DNA from: Arthrobacter sp. StoSoilB5
GTDB lineage: Bacteria > Actinomycetota > Actinomycetes > Actinomycetales > Micrococcaceae
Direction: 5' to 3'
Assembly: GCF_019977235.1 (NCBI RefSeq)
Contig: NZ_AP024646.1
Coordinates: forward strand, 1,736,001-1,800,000
Length of the DNA: 64,000 nt
Shown in pieces: positions 1-9,555 of the stretch (its first letter is position 1; each line of letters starts with the position of its first letter). The notes below the pieces were generated by a model. The model did not search any database and was not told where the DNA came from. It saw only the letters and a program-made list of their open reading frames with translations. Position numbers and translations under genes: made by a program.

Positions 1-1679
1 ATGTCTGCCTGCAAAAGCTCGAAGGGGGCTTCCCCAGCGAGGAGCCGTCGGAAGGCCAACTGTTTTCCCTTGGCGAGGACACCAGCGTGCCGCATTTCGC
101 AGCGGCCGTTGGGGGCCCGTCGTCGCAATTGGGCAAGGAAGTAGTACGGCTCCGCGAGTGGGCCGAAACGACCCCCACAGGGGACCGGGACGAACTAATG
201 CCCGGCGTCACGGATCGTGCCTGGCGGCAGGTCTCTGTGACGTCAATGGAGTGCTTGGGAGCACAGAAGTGCCCACTTGCCGAGGAGTGCTTCAGCGAGC
301 TGGCACACGCCAGGGCCGCCGAAGCCGACGTCGTAGTCACCAACCACGCCATGCTGGCCGTGAGCGCGTTTGAAGGACTCGCGGTCTTGCCTGAATATGA
401 CGTCGTGGTGGTTGACGAAGCTCACGAGCTTCAGGACCGGGTCACGGGGGCCGTGTCGGGCCAGTTGTCCGTGGCGATGGTCCATGCGGCCGCCTCGAGC
501 GCCCGCAAACACACGGCCATCACCGTTGACGCCCTGAATGCTGCTGCGGACCGGCTGGATATGGCTATTGCCGGAGTCCCCAACGGTCTGCTGCCCAATG
601 GGCTCAACGACGAACAACTTGACTGCCTGGACCAACTGCGGGATGCCACCCGCGCCGCGTTGTCGGATTCGAAGACTGACTCTTCAAACGCGGTCGACGG
701 CGGTCGGCAGCTTGCGCGCTCCCGGCTCATGCTCATTCTGGAACTGTGCGAGAGGATGCTCGCCGCCAAGGAGAACCGTGAAGTGGTGTGGTTCTCCAGA
801 AACAGCACCTTCGATCCCCAGCAGGGTTACTCCCAGCCGGATGAGACATCGCCGGCACTGATCAACATCGCCCCACTCAGCGTGGCGGGGAGGCTGCGGG
901 AAGGCCTATTTGCAGGGCACACAGTGGTGCTGACTTCCGCGACGCTGGCAATTGGATCGGCGTTTGAGCCTGCAGCGGGCGGCCTCGGACTGATCGGGGA
1001 CGGGGCGCCGAGCTGGACCGGCTTGGACGTCGGATCACCCTTTGACTATCCCAAGCAGGGCGTCCTCTACGTGGCCAAACACCTGCCTAAGCCCGGCCGC
1101 GGTACGTCGGCCGAGGCCCTCGATGAGCTCGAAGACCTCATCCGTGCATCCGGCGGGGGAGCCTTGTGCCTGTTCTCCTCACGGCGGGCGGCCGAGGAAG
1201 CCGCAGACGCCATGCGCCCGCGGCTGGATGTGGACATCCTCTGCCAGGGCGAATCCACCATGGCAGCGTTGGTAAAGCAATTTGCCGATGAACCGGACAC
1301 CTGCCTCTTCGGCACGATGTCCCTGTGGCAAGGCGTTGACGTCCCTGGTGGTTCATGCCGCCTTGTGGTGATCGACCGCATTCCGTTCCCGAGGCCCGAC
1401 GATCCGCTGATGACTGCACGCTCGCGGGCCGTTGCGCAGTCCGGGGGCAACGGGTTCATGGCGGTGTCGGCTACCCACGCGGCAATTCGCCTTGCGCAAG
1501 GCGCAGGGCGCCTTATTCGCTCTACCGCCGACAAAGGTGTGGTGGCGGTGCTGGACTCACGGCTTTCCACCGAACGGTACGGAGGGTTCCTGCGCGCCGC
1601 ATTGCCACCGTTTTGGGCGACGACGGATCGCAACGTGGTGCGCGGCGTTCTGGAACGCCTGGGCACAAAGAAAACGTAG
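1..1679 (+). CDS. DinG-like Fe-S ATP-dependent DNA helicase (5' end missing)
   Basis: The gene is cut by the window edge; the frame is open from base 3. It is a superfamily 2 helicase of the XPD/DinG type. Visible motifs are a Walker B DEAH box (about nt 414-425), the C-terminal helicase motifs around GTMSLWQGVD, and a QGAGRLIR motif VI. A cysteine trio spaced C-x5-C-x5-C (about nt 252-290) plus one Cys at the very start of the fragment look like the four 4Fe-4S ligands of this family. The family unwinds DNA 5'-3' and resolves R-loops and replication conflicts. It converges on lexA with a 9-base gap. Whether it is LexA-controlled cannot be judged because its promoter lies outside the window. 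Confidence 0.9.
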   Translation, partial: VCLQKLEGGFPSEEPSEGQLFSLGEDTSVPHFAAAVGGPSSQLGKEVVRLREWAETTPTGDRDELMPGVTDRAWRQVSVTSMECLGAQKCPLAEECFSELAHARAAEADVVVTNHAMLAVSAFEGLAVLPEYDVVVVDEAHELQDRVTGAVSGQLSVAMVHAAASSARKHTAITVDALNAAADRLDMAIAGVPNGLLPNGLNDEQLDCLDQLRDATRAALSDSKTDSSNAVDGGRQLARSRLMLILELCERMLAAKENREVVWFSRNSTFDPQQGYSQPDETSPALINIAPLSVAGRLREGLFAGHTVVLTSATLAIGSAFEPAAGGLGLIGDGAPSWTGLDVGSPFDYPKQGVLYVAKHLPKPGRGTSAEALDELEDLIRASGGGALCLFSSRRAAEEAADAMRPRLDVDILCQGESTMAALVKQFADEPDTCLFGTMSLWQGVDVPGGSCRLVVIDRIPFPRPDDPLMTARSRAVAQSGGNGFMAVSATHAAIRLAQGAGRLIRSTADKGVVAVLDSRLSTERYGGFLRAALPPFWATTDRNVVRGVLERLGTKKT

Positions 1680-1688
1680 GCGAACGCC

Positions 1689-2432
1689 TTAGAGGGAACG
1701 CAGGACAGAGACGACCTTGCCCATAATGGTGGCTTGGTCTCCCAGAATCGGTTCGTACTGCGTGTTCTGGGGCAGCAGCCATGTGTGTCCGTCGCGCTGG
1801 CGGAAGGTTTTCACTGTGGCTTCGTCGTCCAGGAGGGCGGCGACGATGTCGCCGTTGATGGCGTCGTTCTGTCGCCGGACAACTACCCAGTCACCATCAC
1901 AAATGGCGGCATCGATCATTGAGTCGCCAGCGACCTTCAACATGAACAGTTCGCCGTGGCCCACCAACTGCCGGGGCAAGGGCAGGACGTCCTCAATGGT
2001 CTGGTCGGCGAGGATTGGCCCGCCGGCTGCAATCCTTCCCACCAAGGGCACCATTGCGGTGTCGCTGGCACTGGCCAATTCCGTCACGGCGAGTCCACCT
2101 GCGCTGCGCAGTGTGGTGGCCGCTTCCACGCCGGGAATCGTCCCGCCATCAAGCGTCAAAGGCATGAGGACCTCCATGGCGCGGGGGCGCTTGGGATCCC
2201 TCCGTAAGTAGCCGAGCTTTTCCAACTGCGAGAGCTGGTGCGTGACGCTGGACAGGCTTGCGAGACCAACGGTGTCCCCGATTTCGCGCATGCTCGGCGG
2301 ATACCCGTTGTCATTGACGGACCGCTGAATGGTTTCCAGTATTTTCTTCTGCCGGACAGTCAGGCTTTTGGGACTCTTTTGAGGCTGCTGGCTCCGCAGG
2401 GGTACCCCGCCGCCGGTGGCTTTCGCTGCCAT
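1689..2432 (-). CDS. lexA: LexA repressor, SOS master regulator
   Basis: The product is 247 residues from the ATG at 2432. Residues 24-90 form the winged helix-turn-helix. The C-terminal S24-type autoprotease has the Ser171 (GDSM) and Lys208 (ATVK) dyad and an Ala136-Gly137 cleavage site, so RecA-stimulated self-cleavage should be intact. A GTG at 2465 would add 11 residues but has no ribosome site; the ATG has a GGAAGGG stretch about 12 bases upstream. The gene is divergent from a LysM protein, with LexA-box-like sequence between them, so it probably represses itself and that neighbour. Confidence 0.95.
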   Translation of the reverse strand: MAAKATGGGVPLRSQQPQKSPKSLTVRQKKILETIQRSVNDNGYPPSMREIGDTVGLASLSSVTHQLSQLEKLGYLRRDPKRPRAMEVLMPLTLDGGTIPGVEAATTLRSAGGLAVTELASASDTAMVPLVGRIAAGGPILADQTIEDVLPLPRQLVGHGELFMLKVAGDSMIDAAICDGDWVVVRRQNDAINGDIVAALLDDEATVKTFRQRDGHTWLLPQNTQYEPILGDQATIMGKVVSVLRSL

Positions 2433-2465
2433 GTTCGCCAATGCCCTTCCGTTCCGCCCGGTCAC

Positions 2466-2789
2466 GATCCGAAGTGTGCCCGGGGATGGTCGGGTCTGAA
2501 AAATGTCAGACCCTCCTGTTCCACTGAAACAGTGCCTGTTTCTTCACTCAAACCTAGGCCAGGCACAGGCGTTTATCAAACATTCGTTCTAGCGAGTCTC
2601 GACACCGTTCGTTGATAAGTGCTAAAAATGTCATAGCAAGGTTCGAATATGTGTTCTATAAACGCGGACCATCGGCCGGATGTTCGAAGAAAGTGTTCGA
2701 ACATCCGGACGTTGATCCAAGCGAACACAAGGAATTGGCAGCCGGCAACGGGCATCCGATGCAGGCAATCGCTCAGAAGGGCTCAGCTC
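2466..2789. promoter_or_regulatory. lexA / LysM divergent control region
   Basis: These 324 bases hold no convincing gene. They contain a LexA-box match at 2643-2658 and a TCGAA/TGTTCGA cluster at 2684-2703. The region is visibly more AT-rich than its flanks, as expected for divergent promoters. I could not assign clear -35/-10 pairs. Confidence 0.6.
2643..2658. promoter_or_regulatory. LexA (SOS) box
   Basis: The 16 bases TCGAATATGTGTTCTA match the actinobacterial consensus TCGAACRNRTGTTCGA except at two positions. The site lies between lexA and the divergent LysM gene, where mycobacteria and corynebacteria also carry the box that controls both genes. Confidence 0.75.
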
Positions 2790-3149
2790 ATGTCCGCAAT
2801 CTCAACGTTCCACGAATTCCGCAACACCCCGGCGCCTACGCGTCTCCGGCTTACCCGGCGCGGCAGGATCGTCTTCTTCGGCATCCCTGCCATGCTGCTC
2901 CTTGCCGCACTGCTGAGCCTGGCCGGCTTCATCAACTCTCCCGCCAAAGCCTCGGATACGCGGGCCCAGTTGCAGCCGCCCGTTGCTGTCACGGTTACCG
3001 TCCAGCCCGGGCAGTCCCTGTGGGGCATTGCCGGTGCGGCCGCTCCTGAGCGCGACCCCCGCGATGTCATCGCGGAAATCATCCAGTTGAACGACCTCCG
3101 CGGAGGACGCATCCAGCCGGGCCAGCAGCTTTTCGTTCCCGCCAACTAA
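2790..3149 (+). CDS. LysM-domain membrane protein, probable SOS cell-division suppressor (DivS/ChiZ/YneA-like)
   Basis: The product is 119 residues from the ATG at 2790, preceded by AGAAGG. It has a basic N-terminus, one membrane helix (about 28-49) and a C-terminal LysM domain (about 69-117). LysM binds peptidoglycan, so the C-terminus should face the wall. Position is the main clue: genes divergent from lexA encode LysM or membrane division inhibitors in Corynebacterium (divS), Mycobacterium (chiZ, Rv2719c) and Bacillus (yneA). Function is inferred from architecture and synteny; no wall-hydrolase catalytic domain is visible. A longer in-frame extension to 2649 would overlap the LexA box and is unlikely. 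Confidence 0.8.
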   Translation: MSAISTFHEFRNTPAPTRLRLTRRGRIVFFGIPAMLLLAALLSLAGFINSPAKASDTRAQLQPPVAVTVTVQPGQSLWGIAGAAAPERDPRDVIAEIIQLNDLRGGRIQPGQQLFVPAN

Positions 3150-3215
3150 ACGGTCGGCCGGGTGCGCGAAAAGCGCCTCCGGCGTCACAGTTACTCCGCA
3201 GTCGCACTGGCACCT

Positions 3216-3221
3216 TAAACT
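3216..3221 (+). promoter_or_regulatory. -10 element for leaderless hisC
   Basis: TAAACT ends exactly 6 bases before the GTG at 3228 and no Shine-Dalgarno sequence is present, so transcription probably starts at the GTG itself. This favours 3228 over the TTG one codon upstream. Confidence 0.55.
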
Positions 3222-3227
3222 GTCTTG

Positions 3228-4346
3228 GTGAGTGACCAGCTTGAGCGACTTGACCGACTTCCCCTCCGGACCAATCTGCGTGGACTGAGCCCGTATGGCG
3301 CACCGCAGCTTGACGTCCCGATTTTGCTCAACGTCAACGAGAACACCCATGGCGTGCCGGCAGATGTGCAAGCGGCGATCACCGAGGCCGTTGCTGCCGC
3401 GGCTACTGGCCTGAACCGGTATCCTGACCGCGAATTCACGGAACTCCGTGAATCCCTGGCGGATTACCTCGGACACGGGCTTTCCGCGGACAACATCTGG
3501 GCCGCGAACGGCTCCAACGAGGTCCTGCAACAGATTTTGCAGGCCTTTGGTGGCCCCGGGCGCAAGGCATTGGGTTTCCCTCCCACGTATTCCATGTACC
3601 CGTTGCTTGCCAGTGGCACCGACACCGAGTATGTCCGCGGCGTTCGTGCTGATGACTATGGGCTGGACGCAGCTTCTGCTGCTGCCCAAGTGAAGGAGAC
3701 TGGCGCAAATATCGTCTTCCTGTGCTCTCCGAACAACCCCACTGGCACCGGACTGGGTTTGGACGTGGTCGAAGCCGTGTACGAGGCGGGCGAGGCGAGC
3801 CAAGCTATCGTCATCGTGGACGAGGCCTACCACGAGTTCGCGCACGACAACACACCAAGCGCACTGACGCTGCTTCCCGGGCGGGAGCGCTTGATCGTTT
3901 CACGCACCATGAGCAAAGCCTTTGCCCTGGCTGGTGCCCGCTTGGGTTACATGGCCGCCGCACCTGAGGTTACGGATGCCATTAGGCTCGTCCGGCTGCC
4001 GTACCACCTTTCAGCAGTCACGCAAGCCACCGCTTTGGCAGCCCTCAACCACCGCGAAGCGCTCATGGCTGACGTCGAGGACATCAAGGTCCAACGCGAT
4101 CGCATTGTGACCGAACTCCTTCGAATGGGACTCAAGCCCTCGGCCTCGGACTCCAATTATGTGTTCTTTGGCGGTCTTGAGAACCCGCACGCCATTTGGC
4201 AGGGGTTGCTGGAGGCGGGTGTCCTGATCCGCGACGTCGGAATTCCCGGACACTTGCGGGTGACTGCCGGAACGGAGAAGGAAACAACGGTCTTCCTTGA
4301 GGCCTTGGAAACCCTCCTGGGCAGCCCGGCGTCCCAGCCCAACTAA
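3228..4346 (+). CDS. hisC: Histidinol-phosphate aminotransferase
   Basis: This is a 372-residue fold-type I PLP aminotransferase. It converts imidazole acetol phosphate and glutamate to histidinol phosphate, step 7 of histidine synthesis. Visible family marks are the CSPNNPTG motif, the VDEAY aspartate, the PLP-binding Lys230 in SRTMSKAF, and the following GARLGY arginine. The start is a GTG, probably leaderless. It opens the his cluster, 46 bases before hisB. HisD is not seen here; the window has only the LysM gene upstream. Confidence 0.95.
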   Translation: MSDQLERLDRLPLRTNLRGLSPYGAPQLDVPILLNVNENTHGVPADVQAAITEAVAAAATGLNRYPDREFTELRESLADYLGHGLSADNIWAANGSNEVLQQILQAFGGPGRKALGFPPTYSMYPLLASGTDTEYVRGVRADDYGLDAASAAAQVKETGANIVFLCSPNNPTGTGLGLDVVEAVYEAGEASQAIVIVDEAYHEFAHDNTPSALTLLPGRERLIVSRTMSKAFALAGARLGYMAAAPEVTDAIRLVRLPYHLSAVTQATALAALNHREALMADVEDIKVQRDRIVTELLRMGLKPSASDSNYVFFGGLENPHAIWQGLLEAGVLIRDVGIPGHLRVTAGTEKETTVFLEALETLLGSPASQPN

Positions 4347-4392
4347 ACTTGTCAATAGACCCACCCCACCCTTCGTGTATAAGGACGTCCCA

Positions 4393-5019
4393 ATGAGCGA
4401 AACCGGCGCCACGCCGTCCGCTGCCCGCACTGCTCGCATGGAGCGCACCACCAGCGAATCCTCCGTCCTGGTGGAAATCAACCTCGATGGCACCGGTGTC
4501 TCGGATATCAGCACCACGGTTCCCTTCTATGACCACATGCTGACGGCGTTGTGCAAGCACTCCCTGATTGACATGACCGTCAAAGCCACCGGGGACACCC
4601 ACATTGATGCCCATCACACGGTGGAGGATGTCGCCATTACTTTTGGTGAGGTCTTGCGCACGGCCTTGGGCAACAAAGCCGGCATCCGCCGCTTCGGCGA
4701 AGCAACGGTTCCCTTGGACGAGGCCCTGGCGCATGCCGTCGTGGACGTTTCCGGACGCCCGTACCTGGTGCACGGAGGGGAACCTGCGGGACAGGAGTAC
4801 CACCTGATCGGGGGGCACTTCACGGGCTCGCTGACACGCCACGTGTTTGAGGCAATCACGTTGCACGCAGGTATCTGCCTGCACATGAATGTCCTTGCTG
4901 GCCGCGATCCGCACCACATTGTCGAAGCCCAGTTCAAGGCCTTTGCGCGCGCTCTTCGCTCAGCAGTTGAGTCGGATCCTCGCGTCGAGGGCATTCCGTC
5001 AACCAAGGGGGCGCTGTGA
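4393..5019 (+). CDS. hisB: Imidazoleglycerol-phosphate dehydratase
   Basis: This 208-residue monofunctional IGPD dehydrates imidazole glycerol phosphate to imidazole acetol phosphate, the HisC substrate. The two His-rich metal-binding repeats are present: DAHHTVED at about 72-79 and [13 protein letters not shown] near residue 175. The ATG at 4393 follows AAGGA with good spacing, so earlier in-frame starts inside hisC are not used. Its stop overlaps the GTG of hisH in a GTGA arrangement, which implies translational coupling. There is no phosphatase domain, unlike the enterobacterial fusion. Confidence 0.96.
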   Translation: MSETGATPSAARTARMERTTSESSVLVEINLDGTGVSDISTTVPFYDHMLTALCKHSLIDMTVKATGDTHIDAHHTVEDVAITFGEVLRTALGNKAGIRRFGEATVPLDEALAHAVVDVSGRPYLVHGGEPAGQEYHLIGGHFTGSLTRHVFEAITLHAGICLHMNVLAGRDPHHIVEAQFKAFARALRSAVESDPRVEGIPSTKGAL

Positions 5020-5777
5020 GTGGACAAATTCTGAAGAACGGCGCCGTTACCCACGCTTCGGCCGCCGTCAAGCCGGAGTCGCCCGAGGGTAAGCCCACCG
5101 TTACCGTGCTGGACTACGGTTCGGGAAACGTTCGTTCCGCCGTTCGCGCCCTTGAACGTGCCGGTGCCCAGGTGGTCCTCAGCGCCAAGCCTGAAGACGT
5201 GCTGAACGCTGACGGGCTGCTGGTCCCGGGCGTGGGTGCTTTTGAGACGGTGATGAAAGAACTCAAATCTGTGGATGCCATCCGCATGATTGGCCGCCGC
5301 GTCGCCGGTGGACGGCCCGTCCTGGCAATCTGCGTGGGCCTGCAGGTCCTCTTCGAAGCCGGCGTCGAGCACGGCACCGAGTCCGAGGGCATGGCCGAAT
5401 GGCCGGGCAAAGTTGAACTCCTTCCGGCCCCCGTGGTTCCCCACATGGGATGGAACACGGTGGATGTGCCCCAAGGATCCAAGCTTTTCGCTGGCGTCGA
5501 GCAGGAACGCTTCTACTTCGTGCACTCCTATGGCGTGCAGGAGTGGAACTTCGATGTCGTCCAGCCGCGGATGGCCCCACCGTTGGTGACCTGGTCCGAG
5601 CACGGTGCACGCTTTATCGCTGCCGTTGAAAACGGCCCCCTGTGTGCAACCCAGTTTCATCCCGAGAAATCCGGCGATGCCGGGGCGCGGCTCCTTCGTA
5701 ACTGGGTGGACGGACTCCGGAAACCCGGCTCCAAGGCGGCACAGGCTCCGGCATCGGACGACAGTAGCGCAGCCTAA
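5016..5777 (+). CDS. hisH: Imidazole glycerol phosphate synthase, glutaminase subunit
   Basis: This 253-residue class I glutamine amidotransferase supplies ammonia to HisF for making IGP and AICAR. The catalytic triad is visible: Cys106 in the ICVGLQ elbow, His215 and Glu217 in FHPEKS. About 28 extra residues precede the usual start ([10 protein letters not shown]), and a short Ala/Ser-rich tail follows. The GTG at 5016 overlaps the hisB stop. HisF is not in this window although HisH needs it as partner. Confidence 0.96.
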   Translation: MSGQILKNGAVTHASAAVKPESPEGKPTVTVLDYGSGNVRSAVRALERAGAQVVLSAKPEDVLNADGLLVPGVGAFETVMKELKSVDAIRMIGRRVAGGRPVLAICVGLQVLFEAGVEHGTESEGMAEWPGKVELLPAPVVPHMGWNTVDVPQGSKLFAGVEQERFYFVHSYGVQEWNFDVVQPRMAPPLVTWSEHGARFIAAVENGPLCATQFHPEKSGDAGARLLRNWVDGLRKPGSKAAQAPASDDSSAA

Positions 5778-5936
5778 ATGTGGTCGGTAGTGCTTATGGG
5801 CCTCGCCGGTGTGCTGGTGGGCGGAGGCATTTCCTTCCACCAGCAGAAGAAGCCCTTGTGGGTTTCCGTTTCTTTCTATGTGCTGGCGGGGATGTCCCTG
5901 TTGGCCGCCTATCTCCTGACGCTTCCAGGCAACTGA
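5778..5936 (+). CDS. Small two-helix membrane protein in the his cluster
   Basis: The reading frame encodes 52 residues from an ATG directly after the hisH stop codon (TAA-ATG, no gap). It has two hydrophobic segments (about 4-19 and 30-48) joined by a short polar turn with HQQKK, consistent with a small inner-membrane hairpin protein. It ends 34 bases before priA and is on the same strand, so it should be co-transcribed. Small membrane proteins between hisH and priA recur in actinobacteria, but I know of no function. There is no separate ribosome site; expression would depend on coupling to hisH. Confidence 0.7.
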   Translation: MWSVVLMGLAGVLVGGGISFHQQKKPLWVSVSFYVLAGMSLLAAYLLTLPGN

Positions 5937-5970
5937 ACGCCGCGCGTCCCCATCAACTCCTAGGACCCAC

Positions 5971-6714
5971 ATGACCACCTCCGCCCAGTCCGTTCTGGAA
6001 CTCCTCCCTGCCGTTGACATCGTTGATGGCCAGGCAGTCCGCCTGCTGCAAGGTGAGGCTGGCTCGGAAACCAGCTATGGAACGCCCCTTGAAGCTGCCT
6101 TGAACTGGCAGAACGCCGGTGCCGAGTGGGTTCACATGGTGGACCTCGACGCCGCCTTTGGCCGCGGCAACAACGCAGACCTCATCAGCGAGGTCGTGTC
6201 CCAGCTCAATGTCAAGGTTGAGTTGTCCGGCGGTTTGCGGGATGACGAGTCGCTGGAACGCGCCCTGGCGCTGGGGGTTGCCCGGGTGAACCTGGGCACA
6301 GCGGCACTGGAAAACCCGGAATGGACCCGCCGTGCGATCGACCGCTTCGGTGACAAAATCGCCGTCGGGCTTGATGTTCGCGGAACCACCTTGGCTGGAC
6401 GTGGCTGGACGAAGGAAGGCGGGGACCTCTGGGAGGTCCTTGCCCGTCTGGAGGATGCCGGCTGTGCACGCTACGTTGTCACCGATGTCACCAAGGACGG
6501 AACGCTGCAGGGACCGAACGTGGACCTGCTGCGCCAGATGGTTGAGAAGACGGGCAAGCCGGTTGTTGCCTCGGGCGGTATCTCCAGCCTCGAGGACCTT
6601 CGGGTGCTGCGTGAACTCGTTCCGCTGGGCGTTGAAGGCGCGATTGTGGGCAAGGCGCTTTATGCCGGTGCCTTCACTCTGCCCGAAGCCCTGGACGTTG
6701 CCGGCCGTCGCTGA
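5971..6714 (+). CDS. priA: PriA: bifunctional HisA/TrpF phosphoribosyl isomerase
   Basis: This 247-residue TIM barrel catalyses the ProFAR to PRFAR isomerisation of histidine synthesis. In actinobacteria the same enzyme also isomerises phosphoribosyl anthranilate for tryptophan. The N-terminal catalytic Asp16 (PAVD) and the second acidic loop TDVTKDGT at about 171-178 are present, plus the phosphate-binding SGG motifs. The dual role is established for the family in high-GC Gram-positives and is inferred here. Its TGA overlaps the ATG of the next gene (TGATG). Confidence 0.93.
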   Translation: MTTSAQSVLELLPAVDIVDGQAVRLLQGEAGSETSYGTPLEAALNWQNAGAEWVHMVDLDAAFGRGNNADLISEVVSQLNVKVELSGGLRDDESLERALALGVARVNLGTAALENPEWTRRAIDRFGDKIAVGLDVRGTTLAGRGWTKEGGDLWEVLARLEDAGCARYVVTDVTKDGTLQGPNVDLLRQMVEKTGKPVVASGGISSLEDLRVLRELVPLGVEGAIVGKALYAGAFTLPEALDVAGRR

Positions 6715-7634
6715 TGCCTCAGCCCGAAACGCACCACGGCGACAGCCCGGACAAGGGTAACGCTGTCCGGCGTGAACTGCCGGGGCACATCGCCGCCGCC
6801 CTGGCCGGCGCCGGGGGAGCCACCGACTCTGCAGGGCAGCCTTGGGCCGGCCGCAGCCTGAGCGGTGACGACGCCAAGATCCACAACTTCGAGGACGACG
6901 ACGGCACTGCCGATGCCGGTTACCTCGCCGCCATTGCGGCCCTCGTGGAGGGGACCGGTGGTGAAGCCGACGTTGTGGCCTCGCTCGCTACGGCCAGGGT
7001 CTTCGTCCCCGTAGTGGCCCAGCTCGCAGAGGAGGCCGAAGGCGTTGATGGGCTGCACATGGACAAGCAGGCCGATATGGCATTGGTCACACTTAAGGCG
7101 CCTGATGGCCGGAAGGCAATGCCTGTCTTCACCACGGCTGCTGCTCTTGAAGCGTGGCATTCGGAGGCGCGGCCAGTAGCTGTTTATGCGGCGAGGGCGG
7201 CCCTTTCAGCCGTTTCTGAAGGCGCACAATTGTTGGTGCTGGACCCCGGTTCAGCGTTCACGTTCGTGGTTCGCCGCCCCGCGATGTGGGCGCTGGCCCA
7301 GCAGCGGGACTGGACGCCGTCATACCTTGATGATCAACTGGAGTTTGCTCTCGCTTCACAGGCCCAGGCCTTTCCGGCGGTGCGCCGGTTGGAAACGCAG
7401 CCCGGTGGCGGTGTCGCCTCCCTGACTGCGGACGGTCGCACGGTTCCCGGCGGAGGTGCCGGCCCGGAACTGCGGATAGTGCTCTTCCTTGAGGACGGAC
7501 TGGACGCAGCTGCCGTTCAATCGCTGGTGCTTGGCTTGAATGAGGCGTGGGCGCAGGTGGAATCGTTTGCCGAGGGCGTCGACTCCATCGAAGTAAAACT
7601 GCACCGCGCGGCACAGGAGCCTGGGCGGCACTAA
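6714..7634 (+). CDS. SseB-domain protein
   Basis: The product is 306 residues and soluble. The N-terminal half has the SseB-type fold pattern (VFVPVVAQ, then a segment with ADMALVTLKAPDGRKAMPVFT), and a second related C-terminal region follows. SseB was named for a serine-sensitivity effect in E. coli; its biochemical role is unknown. The gene sits directly after priA with a TGATG overlap, a conserved actinobacterial arrangement, so it is translated with the his genes. A link to histidine synthesis is not shown by the sequence. Confidence 0.82.
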   Translation: MPQPETHHGDSPDKGNAVRRELPGHIAAALAGAGGATDSAGQPWAGRSLSGDDAKIHNFEDDDGTADAGYLAAIAALVEGTGGEADVVASLATARVFVPVVAQLAEEAEGVDGLHMDKQADMALVTLKAPDGRKAMPVFTTAAALEAWHSEARPVAVYAARAALSAVSEGAQLLVLDPGSAFTFVVRRPAMWALAQQRDWTPSYLDDQLEFALASQAQAFPAVRRLETQPGGGVASLTADGRTVPGGGAGPELRIVLFLEDGLDAAAVQSLVLGLNEAWAQVESFAEGVDSIEVKLHRAAQEPGRH

Positions 7635-7687
7635 CGGCAGTACCCGTCCACCGGGGACTGCCCCGGGGGAACAAGAGGATTTAGCCA

Positions 7688-8995
7688 GTGAACTTCGCTC
7701 TCTACAAAGAGATGCTGTCCATCCGCCCTGTCCGGCGGCTCCTGCTCGTGGGAATGGTTGCGCGCATTCCTCATTCGGCGGCTGGCGTGCTTCTGACTTT
7801 GCACATCGTCCTGACGCTGGGGGAGGGCTATGCTGCCGCGGGTGCTGCTGCCGCCGTCATGACAATTGGCATTGCCTTGGGGGCACCCTGGCGTGGTCGG
7901 CGGGTGGACATGGTAGGACTGCGGAAGGCCCTGATCCCATCTGTCGTTTCGGAGACAGTCATCTGGACGATCGTTCCGCACGTCCCGTATGCGTGGTTGC
8001 TTCCCTTGGTCTTCGTGGGGGGCTTGTTCACCCTGCCGATCTTCAGCGTGGTCCGTCAGTCGCTGGGCGTCATGGTGGATGGAGACCAGCGGCGCTCGGC
8101 GTTTGCGCTCGATTCCATCGCAACTGAGCTTGTGTTTATGATCGGCCCCGCTGTTGGCGCGATTGTTGCCACGAGCGGCTTCTCGGCCGTAGGACTCACG
8201 GCGGTAGGGGCCTCTGTCTCCGTGGCTGGCCTGTTCCTGATCTGGTTCAATCCACCCACCCGGACTGAAAGCACCTGCACCCCGGAGGAATCTGCGGCAC
8301 GTGCCGCCGCGGACCTTGCCGCTGCCGAGGCGGCCATGGTGGCCTCTGCCCCAGGCCATGTGCAGGAGGCAGCGTCTGAAATGGCGCCAACGGCCACATC
8401 CCGCACGGCCGGCCTCCGGACCCGCGTAGCCCGTAACTTCACCTGGTTTACGGTTTCCGTTGCGGCTCTGTTCGCCGTAGCTGCGGGATCTGGGATGGTA
8501 CTCAGCGGTTCGGACGTCAGTATTGTTGGCCTGCTGGAGCGCGGTGGTCACCAGAACCAGATCGGCATCGTCTTCTTCTTCTGGTGTGCGGCATCTGTGG
8601 TGGGCGGGCTGATCTACGGAGCCATGAATCGTCCGGTCTCTCCCATGCTCCTGTTGTTGGGCATGGCGGCACTCACCATCCCGATGGGTTTCGCCCACGA
8701 CACATGGACCCTGGCCGTGCTCTCGATTTTCCCGGGCCTTCTTTGCGCTCCCGTGCTGTCGGCCTCCTCCGAGAAGGTGGCGGACCTTGTGGATGAGGAA
8801 CGTCGCGGCGAGGCGATGGGCTGGTACGGTTCCGCACTAACCGCCGGAATTGCGCTGGGGGCGCCTCTTGCCGGGATATTCATCGACACCGTGGGCACAT
8901 CGGGCGGCTTTGCCGCCGTCGGTTCAGCAGGGGTCGTGCTCTGCGTCGCTGGCTTCATCCTCATGTCCATGCGACGGCGTGCCGCGCGGGTGTAG
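7688..8995 (+). CDS. MFS transporter
   Basis: The product is 435 residues with about twelve hydrophobic segments in two sets of six, split by a central hydrophilic loop (about residues 195-250) rich in Ala, Glu and Thr. It starts at the GTG at 7688, with AGAGGA upstream. The fold and the charged motif between helices 2 and 3 mark it as major facilitator superfamily. The substrate cannot be told from sequence; relatives are annotated as drug or sugar efflux proteins. It is the last gene of the his-side cluster and ends before a strong hairpin. Confidence 0.88.
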   Translation: MNFALYKEMLSIRPVRRLLLVGMVARIPHSAAGVLLTLHIVLTLGEGYAAAGAAAAVMTIGIALGAPWRGRRVDMVGLRKALIPSVVSETVIWTIVPHVPYAWLLPLVFVGGLFTLPIFSVVRQSLGVMVDGDQRRSAFALDSIATELVFMIGPAVGAIVATSGFSAVGLTAVGASVSVAGLFLIWFNPPTRTESTCTPEESAARAAADLAAAEAAMVASAPGHVQEAASEMAPTATSRTAGLRTRVARNFTWFTVSVAALFAVAAGSGMVLSGSDVSIVGLLERGGHQNQIGIVFFFWCAASVVGGLIYGAMNRPVSPMLLLLGMAALTIPMGFAHDTWTLAVLSIFPGLLCAPVLSASSEKVADLVDEERRGEAMGWYGSALTAGIALGAPLAGIFIDTVGTSGGFAAVGSAGVVLCVAGFILMSMRRRAARV

Positions 8996-9020
8996 TTCCA
9001 GCGTCGGGAAATTCTTCAGC

Positions 9021-9072
9021 GCGAATATTCCCTGCGCGATTCCCTGCGCGAGTGGCCCAGTGCGAATATTCC
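9021..9072. repeat. Short nested direct repeats
   Basis: Two copies of GCGAATATTCC (9021-9031 and 9062-9072) flank a perfect 12-base tandem duplication, ATTCCCTGCGCG twice (9027-9050). The stretch lies between the MFS stop and the terminator. Meaning unknown; it may be replication slippage. Confidence 0.7.
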
Positions 9073-9087
9073 AACTGCCATTAACGA

Positions 9088-9127
9088 CGACGGCGGCCCG
9101 GCCACCTGTGTGGCTGGGCCGCCGTCG
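9088..9127. terminator. Bidirectional terminator hairpin
   Basis: A GC-rich stem of about 16 pairs (arms near 9088-9104 and 9110-9127, with one bulge) lies between the converging MFS gene and DUF1844 gene. No long T-run follows, as is common in high-GC actinobacteria. Confidence 0.75.
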
Positions 9128-9150
9128 GAAATTCTTGCGGCGGTTCCGGG

Positions 9151-9555
9151 CTAGTTCACGGGTCCGGTGAACTTCTCACCTGGGCCTTTGCCAGGGGCGT
9201 CGGGGATAAGGGAAGCCTCGCGGAACGCCAGCTGGAGGGAACGCAGCCCATCACGCAAGGGCCCGGCGTGCTGGGAGCCGATTTCGGGGGCAGCCGCCGT
9301 TACCAGGCCGGCCAAAGCGGTGATGAGTTTGCGGGCCTCGTCGAGGTCTTTGAGGTCTTCTGCGTTGGGGTCGTCGGCAAGGCCGACTTTCACAGCGGCG
9401 GCGCTCATCAGGTGGACCGCGCCGGTGGTGATGACCTCTACGGCCGGAACTTCCGCGATGTCGCGGATCTGCTGGGAAACCCCGGCGTCGGCGGCGGGGG
9501 CTGTGGCTGTGTCCTCGGAGTAGGAGTTGCGCGGATTGCTGTCTTCAGTGCTCAT
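9151..9555 (-). CDS. DUF1844 family protein
   Basis: The product is 134 residues from the ATG at 9555. An acidic, Ala-rich N-terminus precedes the conserved helical DUF1844 core (about residues 30-115) that contains the pattern AVHLMSAAAVKVGL and ends in short Gly/Pro-rich sequence. The role is unknown. It is divergent from infC and usually neighbours infC in actinobacteria, which hints at a translation-linked role but does not prove it. Upstream in-frame starts to 9684 would run into the infC leader and lack support. Confidence 0.85.
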   Translation of the reverse strand: MSTEDSNPRNSYSEDTATAPAADAGVSQQIRDIAEVPAVEVITTGAVHLMSAAAVKVGLADDPNAEDLKDLDEARKLITALAGLVTAAAPEIGSQHAGPLRDGLRSLQLAFREASLIPDAPGKGPGEKFTGPVN

